Below, piece by piece: positions 8,655 through 15,734 of a DNA stretch of 64,000 bases; the stretch's first letter is position 1; every line of letters starts with the position of its first letter. The translations under genes and the position numbers were made by a program. The stretch lies in assembly GCA_026224775.1 (NCBI GenBank), contig JAMFRP010000009.1, positions 1-64,000 on the forward strand. The letters run 5' to 3'. Under the pieces are notes generated by a model. The model was not told the DNA's origin, searched no databases, and saw nothing but the letters and a program-made list of their open reading frames with translations. The stretch is from Bacteroidota bacterium. Lineage in GTDB: Bacteria > Bacteroidota > Bacteroidia > Sphingobacteriales > Sphingobacteriaceae.

Positions 8655-10523
8655 TTAATTATGTTTAGTGTTTTGGCCGCTGTTATTTTGTAGTTCCTCC
8701 TGCGCGTGCTTATTAATATTACCGTTTGTGCTGGTAATCTGCACATCCTGATCAGCCTGTTTACTTACTGATTGCCCCTGCACGCTTATGTTGCCGGTAG
8801 CTACCTTTTTAATATTGGCTGCTTGAAGACTATAATCCTGTACCGCATTATGGAGCATCATCGCGCCAGCATTATCTGTAATATCCGCCCCGGCGTTACT
8901 GGTTATGTTTTGACCGGCATTGTTGTTAATAGCTGTACCCGCGTTCGATAGTATATTGGCACCTGCATTTAATGTAATGTCGCCACCTGCTATCACCGTG
9001 AAATTTTTAGGCGCGGTAACACTAATGTTTCCCTGGCCATCCATGTACCATATATTCCCTGAAGGGTCTGAAATAGTGATACTGCCCTGGCTATCTGTAT
9101 CATTAAAAAGAATAAGACAACCGCTACGCGTGCTAAGGCTTTTTAGATGATTATTTACCTGCTGAACGCTATCGCCATTATTATTATGGTACACGCTACC
9201 CATAACTACGGGCCGCGCTATATTGCCTTCTTCAAAACCAACCAACACCTGATCATTTAATTCGGGTATGGCTATAAAACCACGGTTATTTTGTCCCTGG
9301 CTATTATTACCGGCACTTGGAGTAACAATTCTTAACCATTCCGTATCATCATTTGAGGTACATTGCCATTTAAATTTAACCTTTATCCGGCCTTGTTTAC
9401 CAGGGTCGTCATTGTCAACTACTGTAGCAATCTGCATGTCAGGTTGTGGCTTTTCAGCCTCTTTAACGGGCAAGCGTTCTGTATCTGAGGTTACACCTTC
9501 AAATGTGTTTTGATAGTGGCCTACGCCATCTATTTGATGATAAACGGCAGTAACCAAAAATTTACCAAACTCCTGCACCTGGAAACTAACACCAGCTCGT
9601 GTGCTCATGCTAATGTTAAGCACTTTTCCTAAACCAACCTGCGGGTTATCGCCATTGCCTACAATGCTCACTAAATCTGATACAAGTGCTTTTTGCTCGT
9701 TATTTACAAAATCATTTATCTCTTTAGTAGTATTTACCCTAACAGATAAAGGCTCGTTATATATTTTGCTGAAAACTTTATTTGAGGCATCAATCGCATG
9801 CGAACTGTCGGGGTTGCCGCCCATTGCTGCCTGCGGTTCTGCATAAAGCAATTCGTCCAGTGTTGGGCTATATGCAAATTTGTTTTGTTTAAGGGGCGCT
9901 ATCTGTAAAGCATATTGCAAACTATGCAGATCGCGGCCATAAATAAGGTTCACTTCGTCTAACTTGTCCGGCTTACCAAAATTTAGTTTAACCCCATCGT
10001 AATAAAACCATTCATAATACTCGGCCGATAAGCGATTGATAAAATCATAATCACTTTCGCGATACTGAATTATGTAATCAATAGCAGCGCCATTGGTTGG
10101 TTGTATATTAAACTGAAGATCGTTTTGCGGAGCATCCTGTGTGGCTAATTGGATAATACTTTTTAAATTCTTATTCAGATACGATCCCAAATCTGGCCCT
10201 CTGTCCAGCAATATACCCGGGCTAAAACCACTAACTAATATATCGCCATTAAACCCATGGCTTTGCGATAGTTCAACTTTAGTTACAATTCCACTAAATA
10301 CATTATCACCGCCGTCGGCAGTTCCAAACTGTACCGTTATATTTTTACCTATAAAGTTTTTAGATTTTTCCAGCGTTACCGCGTTATACTCCTCAACCAT
10401 ATCATGGTTAAAGCGTAGTTGAAAGGTGTGATGCTCGTTAAAACGCTGATCAAGGTTAAAATTTGAAAAATGCGTTATAGCGGTACCTTCAATATTTATT
10501 TCTACATTCAGTTTCTTTTCCAT
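8655..10523 (-). CDS. tssI: T6SS spike protein VgrG (TssI)
   Basis: 622 aa. The gp27-like part occupies roughly residues 1-340 (QYRESDYDFINRLSAEYYEW is a typical segment). The gp5-like OB fold begins near 360 with ATVVDNDDPGKQGRIKVKF and includes EWLRIVTPSAG, RGFIAIPELNDQVLVGFEEG and PVVMGSVYH. Residues 480-622 are a beta-helical needle with NAG repeats (NAGANI, NAGTAI, NAGQNI, NAGADI). It forms the trimeric spike that pierces the target membrane and carries cargo. Two bases separate it from the lipase effector gene. Length and domain order are normal for the Bacteroidota VgrG type; there is no fused enzymatic domain. Confidence 0.95.
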   Translation of the reverse strand: MEKKLNVEINIEGTAITHFSNFNLDQRFNEHHTFQLRFNHDMVEEYNAVTLEKSKNFIGKNITVQFGTADGGDNVFSGIVTKVELSQSHGFNGDILVSGFSPGILLDRGPDLGSYLNKNLKSIIQLATQDAPQNDLQFNIQPTNGAAIDYIIQYRESDYDFINRLSAEYYEWFYYDGVKLNFGKPDKLDEVNLIYGRDLHSLQYALQIAPLKQNKFAYSPTLDELLYAEPQAAMGGNPDSSHAIDASNKVFSKIYNEPLSVRVNTTKEINDFVNNEQKALVSDLVSIVGNGDNPQVGLGKVLNISMSTRAGVSFQVQEFGKFLVTAVYHQIDGVGHYQNTFEGVTSDTERLPVKEAEKPQPDMQIATVVDNDDPGKQGRIKVKFKWQCTSNDDTEWLRIVTPSAGNNSQGQNNRGFIAIPELNDQVLVGFEEGNIARPVVMGSVYHNNNGDSVQQVNNHLKSLSTRSGCLILFNDTDSQGSITISDPSGNIWYMDGQGNISVTAPKNFTVIAGGDITLNAGANILSNAGTAINNNAGQNITSNAGADITDNAGAMMLHNAVQDYSLQAANIKKVATGNISVQGQSVSKQADQDVQITSTNGNINKHAQEELQNNSGQNTKHN

Positions 10524-10541
10524 AATTCAGCATATAATCCA

Positions 10542-11150
10542 TTAGCTTTTAACAGGCCATGGGCAGAAATAACTGATAACTTTATAATGGCCTTTTACTT
10601 TGCCAAACACAAACCCATATGAGGTTTCTTTATTGTTGACTTGCACATATTGCTGCTGCAATTCATATAATGTGCTGCCTTTATCAGTTACAGCTTTTAA
10701 TATTTTGTAATAACTCTCATTCGTATCATTATCAATTTGAACCAGGTTATCTTCGGTGCTTGCAGGTATCAACCGCATGGCATCCTTAGTAAAAATATCC
10801 CCTGCATATTGCGGATATTCCTGCTTTGTAATTAAGCCATCCGCAGGGTTTATAGTGGTTGCTTTTAAATCTTCATTACTCCACTGGGGCTGTGTTTGTA
10901 ATGGAAAGTTTAGAAATGTAATTAGTTTTTGCTTATTGCCGTTTTTCACTCCTTGTTTAAACTCTTTTAAAAATTGCCTGAACTCCTTTTCATCATTGTT
11001 TACAGCTTGGCTTCCAATATTTTTTTGTTGTTTAACCTGCGCGGGAGTTGCTTCGTTGTTAACTGAAGCGCTTCCTTTGCATCCATTGTTTAACAAGAGC
11101 AGCCCGAAAAAAAGCAAACCCGAAAAAAAATATGTATCATTTCTTTTCAT
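10542..11150 (-). CDS. Lipoprotein of unknown function in the T6SS cargo operon
   Basis: 202 aa with a lipoprotein signal (hydrophobic 8-22, then LLNNGC; mature protein begins at the Cys). The mature part has a Lys/Glu-rich helix (EKEFRQFLKEFKQGVKNGN) followed by beta-rich sequence ending in GKVKGHYKVISYFCPWP. This resembles small periplasmic lipoproteins annotated only as hypothetical. It starts 1 bp after the lysozyme-like gene stop and is 18 bp upstream of vgrG. Being next to a peptidoglycan-hydrolase-like gene and exported to the envelope, it is the best immunity candidate for that protein, but this is inference. Confidence 0.6.
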   Translation of the reverse strand: MKRNDTYFFSGLLFFGLLLLNNGCKGSASVNNEATPAQVKQQKNIGSQAVNNDEKEFRQFLKEFKQGVKNGNKQKLITFLNFPLQTQPQWSNEDLKATTINPADGLITKQEYPQYAGDIFTKDAMRLIPASTEDNLVQIDNDTNESYYKILKAVTDKGSTLYELQQQYVQVNNKETSYGFVFGKVKGHYKVISYFCPWPVKS

Positions 11151-11151
11151 T

Positions 11152-12045
11152 TTAATTTCGCGGGATACTGATGAGGGCTCTATCTTCCATTCGCTTAAGT
11201 ATCACAGCAGCTCCCATTTGTTCTGACACGGCATTGGCACTGAAGGTTCTGTCCTTTGTGTATTTACCTTTTACATATTGATTGGAATAACTCCATAAAT
11301 AAGGTGAGTTAATCCCTCTGTTAGTGTAGCCGAAACCATTATACCCTTCTAATTTTTGCAATATAAATGGCAGGCTCCAATTGGTTACTTTATCGTAGTT
11401 CATTAACTTTAAAGCATCAACAGCACTTTCCTCAAATGTAAACGGAGCGCCGTGACCTACTTTTGGGCGATGAACCGGTACATGTATTGTGTAACCGGAG
11501 AGCGGATCGCCGTTGTGGAGGTGCTTTTTAAAACTGAATGAACATTCAAGGTAATGCACACAAGCAATAAAATACCAAGGGATAGTTGAGCCGCTTGAAA
11601 AATAATTGTTTATGCCCAGTACGCTGCTGTTTTGCAAGGTACTGCTGTCAAAAAAACCTGTATTATTCAAATAATTACTTGTATCCCTAAGCGCCGGTGC
11701 CGTATTTAATATGCTTACAGTTTGTTGGCCTGACTGAACCGATGTTAAAGAAGAGCCTGAATTATAACGATCAAAAAAAGGTGTATAACCCGAAGCGAAT
11801 AGTCCCTGGTTTAATGGAAGATTACCGTTACCCAGGCGTACCAGATTGGCAATACTTTCATACCTGCTGCGGTTAACCGTAATATTCTCATCAATAGCTT
11901 TATCAACCTGGGCTAGCTTGTGCTTATTAATCTTGCAAGAGTTAAAAAGCAACAAATATTCCATAGCCGTAGGTATCGACGACTTTATTACTTTTTTTTT
12001 AACGGTAGGTAAAACATGGCCTATTATTCTTTTTTTCTTCTTCAT
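11152..12045 (-). CDS. Lysozyme-like peptidoglycan hydrolase, putative T6SS cargo
   Basis: 297 aa from the ATG at 12045 (a TTG 36 bases earlier is the alternative). The C-terminal half matches a lysozyme-like family: WYFIACVHYLECSFSFKKHL with a likely catalytic Glu at about residue 167, then LHNGDPLSG, FTFEESAVDAL, LEGYNGFGY, SPYLWSYSNQY and SEQMGAAVILKRM. The N-terminal 150 residues are Ser/Asn-rich with no known domain and may be a delivery region. There is no signal peptide, which is unusual for a cell-wall enzyme unless it leaves by the T6SS. It lies between hcp and the vgrG cargo genes. Hydrolase family is fairly sure; role as a T6SS weapon is inferred. Confidence 0.72.
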   Translation of the reverse strand: MKKKKRIIGHVLPTVKKKVIKSSIPTAMEYLLLFNSCKINKHKLAQVDKAIDENITVNRSRYESIANLVRLGNGNLPLNQGLFASGYTPFFDRYNSGSSLTSVQSGQQTVSILNTAPALRDTSNYLNNTGFFDSSTLQNSSVLGINNYFSSGSTIPWYFIACVHYLECSFSFKKHLHNGDPLSGYTIHVPVHRPKVGHGAPFTFEESAVDALKLMNYDKVTNWSLPFILQKLEGYNGFGYTNRGINSPYLWSYSNQYVKGKYTKDRTFSANAVSEQMGAAVILKRMEDRALISIPRN

Positions 12046-12135
12046 AGGTTTAGTAAAGAATGAAATAAAAAGCTTTAACAAAATATGGAGAAAGCATATT
12101 AATACTTTCTCCGTATCTAATTGTCATCTGGAAAC

Positions 12136-12528
12136 TTATTGTGGCCAATCGTTTTCATGTTGCGCATTACCAATTTTAAGGGTGCGCGCGGAAATAACGA
12201 AGCTTAAGGTCATTGGATTATTACCCGTAATAGAAATACCTTCATTATACTGAATAATATACCCTTCTGTAAACGAAAGCTCTTTCATTTTTGCATCTTC
12301 GTCAGATTTTTTGAAAGTTATAGTGCCGTTGATGGGCTTGTATTGGTTATTAACCATTGATTCAATAACCGACGTATCTTCTGTTGATTCAACTTCCACT
12401 TGAATTGTACCGCCATATACACCTGATGATGGACGACCTTTGGCGTCAACATCCCTGTTTAATGCATAACTGCATTGCAGTACATCAAACGTTTTTGCGC
12501 CTAAACTAATTGTTGCTTTGAAAGCCAT
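12136..12528 (-). CDS. tssD: T6SS tube protein Hcp (TssD), copy 2
   Basis: 130 aa. Typical Bacteroidota TssD: MAFKATISLGAKTFDVLQCSYALNRDVD start, GRPSSGVYGGTI centre, SFVISARTLKIGNAQHENDW end. Hexameric rings stack into the inner tube, whose lumen also carries small effectors. It is a close paralogue of the next upstream gene (12596-12997), sharing the CSYALNRDVD, KGRPSSGVYGGTI, VNNQYKPI and KKSDEDAKMKE blocks. Differences are mostly surface residues. Having two Hcps may give cargo-specific tubes; this copy lies nearer the cargo genes. Confidence 0.93.
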   Translation of the reverse strand: MAFKATISLGAKTFDVLQCSYALNRDVDAKGRPSSGVYGGTIQVEVESTEDTSVIESMVNNQYKPINGTITFKKSDEDAKMKELSFTEGYIIQYNEGISITGNNPMTLSFVISARTLKIGNAQHENDWPQ

Positions 12529-12595
12529 GATTTTTAAATTTAAAAGTTAAATAATAGCCAGACCTGTACAGGCCGACCCAATTGATCAAAATAAA

Positions 12596-12997
12596 TTAAT
12601 TAACCTTTCCAGGCCAATCATTTACATGCTGTGCATTGCCTAATGTGATTTTACGTGCCGAAATCACAAATTTTAAGCTCATTGGTGAGTCACCTGTAAT
12701 GTCCAAACCTTCCTGGTAACTTACAATGTAGCCATCTTCAAAAGATACTTCTTTCATCTTAGCATCTTCATCAGATTTTTTAATTTGTAAAGTGCCGGCA
12801 ATCGGCTTGTACTGGTTATTCACCATTGCTTCGACGATAGAAGTGTCTGCAGTTGACTCTATTTCTACGTCGATTGTACCGCCATAAACGCCTGAGGATG
12901 GGCGTCCTTTTGAATCAACATCGCGGTTAAGTGCATAAGAGCAAGTAAGAACATCGTAATCCTTGCCCGAAAAATTTAGTCTTGCTTTGAAAGCCAT
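12596..12997 (-). CDS. tssD: T6SS tube protein Hcp (TssD), copy 1
   Basis: 133 aa TssD family protein, beginning MAFKARLNFSGKDYDVLTC and containing GRPSSGVYGGTIDVEIES, KKSDEDAKMKEVSF and FVISARKITLGNAQHVNDWPG. It is the first gene after a 108-bp leader that holds a 15-bp hairpin (13025-13059), consistent with separate, strong expression of the tube protein. It is about three quarters identical to the neighbouring copy. No fused effector domain is present. Confidence 0.94.
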   Translation of the reverse strand: MAFKARLNFSGKDYDVLTCSYALNRDVDSKGRPSSGVYGGTIDVEIESTADTSIVEAMVNNQYKPIAGTLQIKKSDEDAKMKEVSFEDGYIVSYQEGLDITGDSPMSLKFVISARKITLGNAQHVNDWPGKVN

Positions 12998-13024
12998 AAC
13001 GATAAATTTTGAGGTTAATAAATA

Positions 13025-13059
13025 AATAAACAGATATTGCTTCTCAATACCTGTTTATT
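13025..13059 (-). promoter_or_regulatory. Hairpin in the hcp leader
   Basis: Inverted repeat upstream of hcp copy 1: on the minus strand AATAAACAGGTATTG pairs with CAATATCTGTTTATT (15 pairs, one G-U) around the loop AGAAG. It ends 27 bases before the ATG and has no T-tract, so it is more likely an mRNA-stability or processing element than a terminator. Confidence 0.5.
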
Positions 13060-13105
13060 ACAACGCATGATCTTTTTTTTTGTTTTACGAAATGTTTATT
13101 ATTTT

Positions 13106-13675
13106 TTAGATAAGTTTTAATCCAAAGGACTGTAATTTTTGAAGCCATTTTTTGCTATACTCATTTTCCAGGGAATATAAATGGCCAATGGTACTGGTGT
13201 GTACCGGGGAGATCTGCCGTTTCTCGAGCATGTTTTTCTTAATAGCCAAATAGGTGGGGTGTTTATTGGCTTGCCAGTCAGTCCAGGCAGGTTCATCTAA
13301 TATGGATATTATTCTCGCGGATCTACCGCCGAAATTATTTACTGTACTTCTTTCATTGCTGATAAACACCTGGTCGGGCATAAATACACGATCGAAAAAA
13401 CCTTTTATTTTTGTGTTTATCGAATCTTTATAAACAGGGCAAAAAATAGCAATATGCGTTGCCCATTTCAGTAAGCTGATGGCATGTTGCAGGTCAGGCT
13501 CATTTTCAGTAGCGTGTAATGAGAATTGCCTGTTAGAGTTAAACTTCATATCGGCTATGACAAGTTCTTTTATCATAATCTGTGAAGTTGTCGCGCCGCT
13601 TTTATAAGCGTTAATTAATGCCGCGGTAGTTTCACTTTTATCTATGTCTGCATTGATAATTAATAGCTGGCCCAT
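13106..13675 (-). CDS. NAD(P)H-dependent oxidoreductase, flavodoxin-2 fold
   Basis: 189 aa from the ATG at 13675. Flavodoxin-like alpha/beta fold: MGQLLIINADIDKSETT at the N-terminus (nucleotide-binding loop), THIAIFCPVYKDSINTKIK, GFFDRVFMPDQVF, which is the hallmark of NQO1-type quinone reductases (flavodoxin_2). It probably reduces quinones or electrophiles with NAD(P)H through FMN. It stands between tssC and hcp, but a strong terminator (13742-13776) separates it from tssC, and it has no known link to T6SS. It looks like an unrelated gene inserted in the locus. Confidence 0.72.
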   Translation of the reverse strand: MGQLLIINADIDKSETTAALINAYKSGATTSQIMIKELVIADMKFNSNRQFSLHATENEPDLQHAISLLKWATHIAIFCPVYKDSINTKIKGFFDRVFMPDQVFISNERSTVNNFGGRSARIISILDEPAWTDWQANKHPTYLAIKKNMLEKRQISPVHTSTIGHLYSLENEYSKKWLQKLQSFGLKLI

Positions 13676-13741
13676 TTGTTGCAAACATAGGCAGTATTTA
13701 ACAATAAATAAAGTTGAGCATTAAGTTAAATTAACACAAAT

Positions 13742-13776
13742 ACAGATCAGCCATATAGTTAATATGGCTGATCTGT
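13742..13776 (-). terminator. Hairpin terminator after tssC
   Basis: Perfect 15-bp inverted repeat ACAGATCAGCCATAT / ATATGGCTGATCTGT with a 5-base loop, starting 9 bases past the tssC stop codon. The minus-strand downstream side is ATTTGTG, only modestly T-rich. It probably ends the tssR-clpV-tssB-tssC transcript. Confidence 0.7.
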
Positions 13777-13785
13777 TTACAATAA

Positions 13786-15165
13786 TTATTGTTGTTTGTA
13801 TTCTGTATCCCAGGTGGTACTTTCGTCATCACCTTTTTGGCCGTCAAGTTTCACTACAAAGCTTTTTGCCGGGAAATATGGAGTAATATTAATATCCAGA
13901 TGTATCCGGTCTTTTTGTTGCTCATCCCGTTCAAAACGAATAATTTTGAAACGTTCGATCAACCTGTCGGGCCCCTGAATATTATCTAAGAATTTTACTA
14001 TTTGCGAACGCAGATCCTGTTCGGTTTTTGAATTCCAGTTTTCAAAAGCCCGCCTGTTTAAAAAATCAAACAATACTTTAGTTATGTAATCAAATACCCG
14101 AACTACCGAGTAGGTTTGCAAGCCAATGTTATCGCCATTAAACAATGTTTTGGCAGAGAAAGCCATTACCTTGCCATATTCATTAACCATTGGTACAAGG
14201 CCTATGCGTTCAAGGTGCGAGATCTCACTTTTTTTCAAGTCAAAACGAACACCATCAACCTCGTTCACTGCACCGTGTTTTTTACCTGCGGTAACCTGCG
14301 ACATTAAGGTATAATACATTTTACCCGCAAGCGCTGCTGAACCCGGTACATACAGGTCTTCTTCTTCACCTGCTTCTGCAACCTTACCACGGCCTACAAG
14401 CCAGTTACAGGTCATTATCGTATTAGATTTAAAGGCGTCACCACCGGTTAAATTGGCTGATGTAAAAAGATCTATTACATCATCGGGTTGTTCCAGATCA
14501 GCAAAATCGGTAACTAACATTACCTTATTATCAAATGCTATTTTCGACCAGCGTTCAACCACTTTGTTTGAGCCCAGATAGCCTGGGATTACCAGGATTG
14601 AATAATTTTGTCGCAGATCAAGCCTGTCATAATTTTGCTTTAACTCGTTAGCGGTATATTCAATAAACCTTGGGTTATCCAATTCCTTTAACTGATCAAG
14701 CGAGGCATTCATAACCACCAGGTTTTTTAGCTTATCCGTTTCGGTGTTCTTATAAAAAAGATGCACAGAACGGTAAGCCTGCTCAAGCTCGCGTGTCGCC
14801 TGCAGGGTGTTAAATAAATTCTTACTTAAATTTTCCTCAGCATTTTTCAGGCTTTCGGTGCTTTTTTCAATAGTTTCACTTACAGATCCACCTTCTTCCA
14901 ATGCATTTATCCACTGATTAAGCTTTAGTTTTAACTCTTCACGTTCACTTTTCTTTTCATCATCTGTTAAAAAGATCTGTTTGCGGGCTTTGCGCTCAGG
15001 ATTAAGGTTTTGCAGCCCATCTATCGTTGCTTCTAATAGGTCAAAACCACCTACTCGCGAAAGTTTATCTAAACTATCCTGTAACGATGTTTCTCTGGTA
15101 CCTTTAGCTTTATAGGCCTGGTCGTTGCTATTTTCATTAAGTGACTGGTCATTTGCTGTTGCCAT
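13786..15165 (-). CDS. tssC: T6SS sheath large subunit TssC
   Basis: 459 aa, matching the Bacteroidota TssC family. N-terminal 130 residues are helical and charged; the sheath core follows with NYSILVIPGYLGSNKVVERWSKI, TDFADLEQPDDVIDLFTSANL, CNWLVGRGKVAEAGEEEDLYVPGSAALAGKMY and, near the end, FDYITKVLFDFLNRRAFENW. With TssB it builds the contractile sheath around the Hcp tube. The start lies 41 bases from tssB, and both are transcribed with clpV. Length is normal for subtype iii. Confidence 0.95.
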   Translation of the reverse strand: MATANDQSLNENSNDQAYKAKGTRETSLQDSLDKLSRVGGFDLLEATIDGLQNLNPERKARKQIFLTDDEKKSEREELKLKLNQWINALEEGGSVSETIEKSTESLKNAEENLSKNLFNTLQATRELEQAYRSVHLFYKNTETDKLKNLVVMNASLDQLKELDNPRFIEYTANELKQNYDRLDLRQNYSILVIPGYLGSNKVVERWSKIAFDNKVMLVTDFADLEQPDDVIDLFTSANLTGGDAFKSNTIMTCNWLVGRGKVAEAGEEEDLYVPGSAALAGKMYYTLMSQVTAGKKHGAVNEVDGVRFDLKKSEISHLERIGLVPMVNEYGKVMAFSAKTLFNGDNIGLQTYSVVRVFDYITKVLFDFLNRRAFENWNSKTEQDLRSQIVKFLDNIQGPDRLIERFKIIRFERDEQQKDRIHLDINITPYFPAKSFVVKLDGQKGDDESTTWDTEYKQQ

Positions 15166-15206
15166 AGTCTATTTTTTTAATGTTTAGGATTGTGATTAAA
15201 GCGCTG

Positions 15207-15644
15207 TTATTGCAACTCTTTAACTATACTTTTTAATACATCAATAAATGCCTCTTTCGTTTCGGCATTATCAAGTGTTGACTTTAAAGTTTTATTTGTT
15301 TTAAGCTGCTTAATGATATTTGAATACATTTCGCGTTGCAAGTTTAGCTTGCGCAGATAGTCGCTTTGTACTATCAGTTTTTTAGGGCTAAAATCTCCAA
15401 GTGTTTCAAAGTGCAAGGTTTCGCTTACGTTTGATCCATCCTGCTTTTCCATAGCAACCCTGATTTTAGGTTTATAGTGTTTAAAAACTTCTTCAACATT
15501 TTTTAGCCCTTCAACCTTTTCAGGCTTCAGCGGTTCATTGTCTGTAAGTTTTTGAATAAACAGCGTTTTATTTGGAGCAATGTCACCAAATGCTTCTGAG
15601 GTATCGACCTTTTTTTCGTTTCCTCCTATTTCGTAGTTAAACAT
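15207..15644 (-). CDS. tssB: T6SS sheath small subunit TssB
   Basis: 145 aa. Starts MFNYEIGGNEKKVDTSEAFGDIAP and includes PLKPEKVEGLKNVEEVFKHYKPKI and GDFSPKKLIVQSDYLRKLNLQREMYSNI, as in Bacteroidota TssB proteins. The helical C-terminus ends in KEAFIDVLKSIVKELQ. It pairs with TssC in the sheath; gene order B-C is the usual one. It lies about 90 bp after clpV. Confidence 0.92.
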   Translation of the reverse strand: MFNYEIGGNEKKVDTSEAFGDIAPNKTLFIQKLTDNEPLKPEKVEGLKNVEEVFKHYKPKIRVAMEKQDGSNVSETLHFETLGDFSPKKLIVQSDYLRKLNLQREMYSNIIKQLKTNKTLKSTLDNAETKEAFIDVLKSIVKELQ

Positions 15645-15734
15645 AATTTTCTATATAAAATGGATAAGTTTGGAGTTTATATTAATAATGTAATTAATTG
15701 AAAATTGTTTTAGTTACTCTGTTTCAGTTAAAAA

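Noticed and set aside
12563..12572. CCTGTACAGG palindrome between the two hcp genes
   Set aside because: A 10-bp palindrome alone; no second copy near related genes was found.
13742..13776. Hairpin after tssC as an operator for the oxidoreductase
   Set aside because: The gene is 65 bases further and the repeat directly follows a stop codon, so termination fits better.
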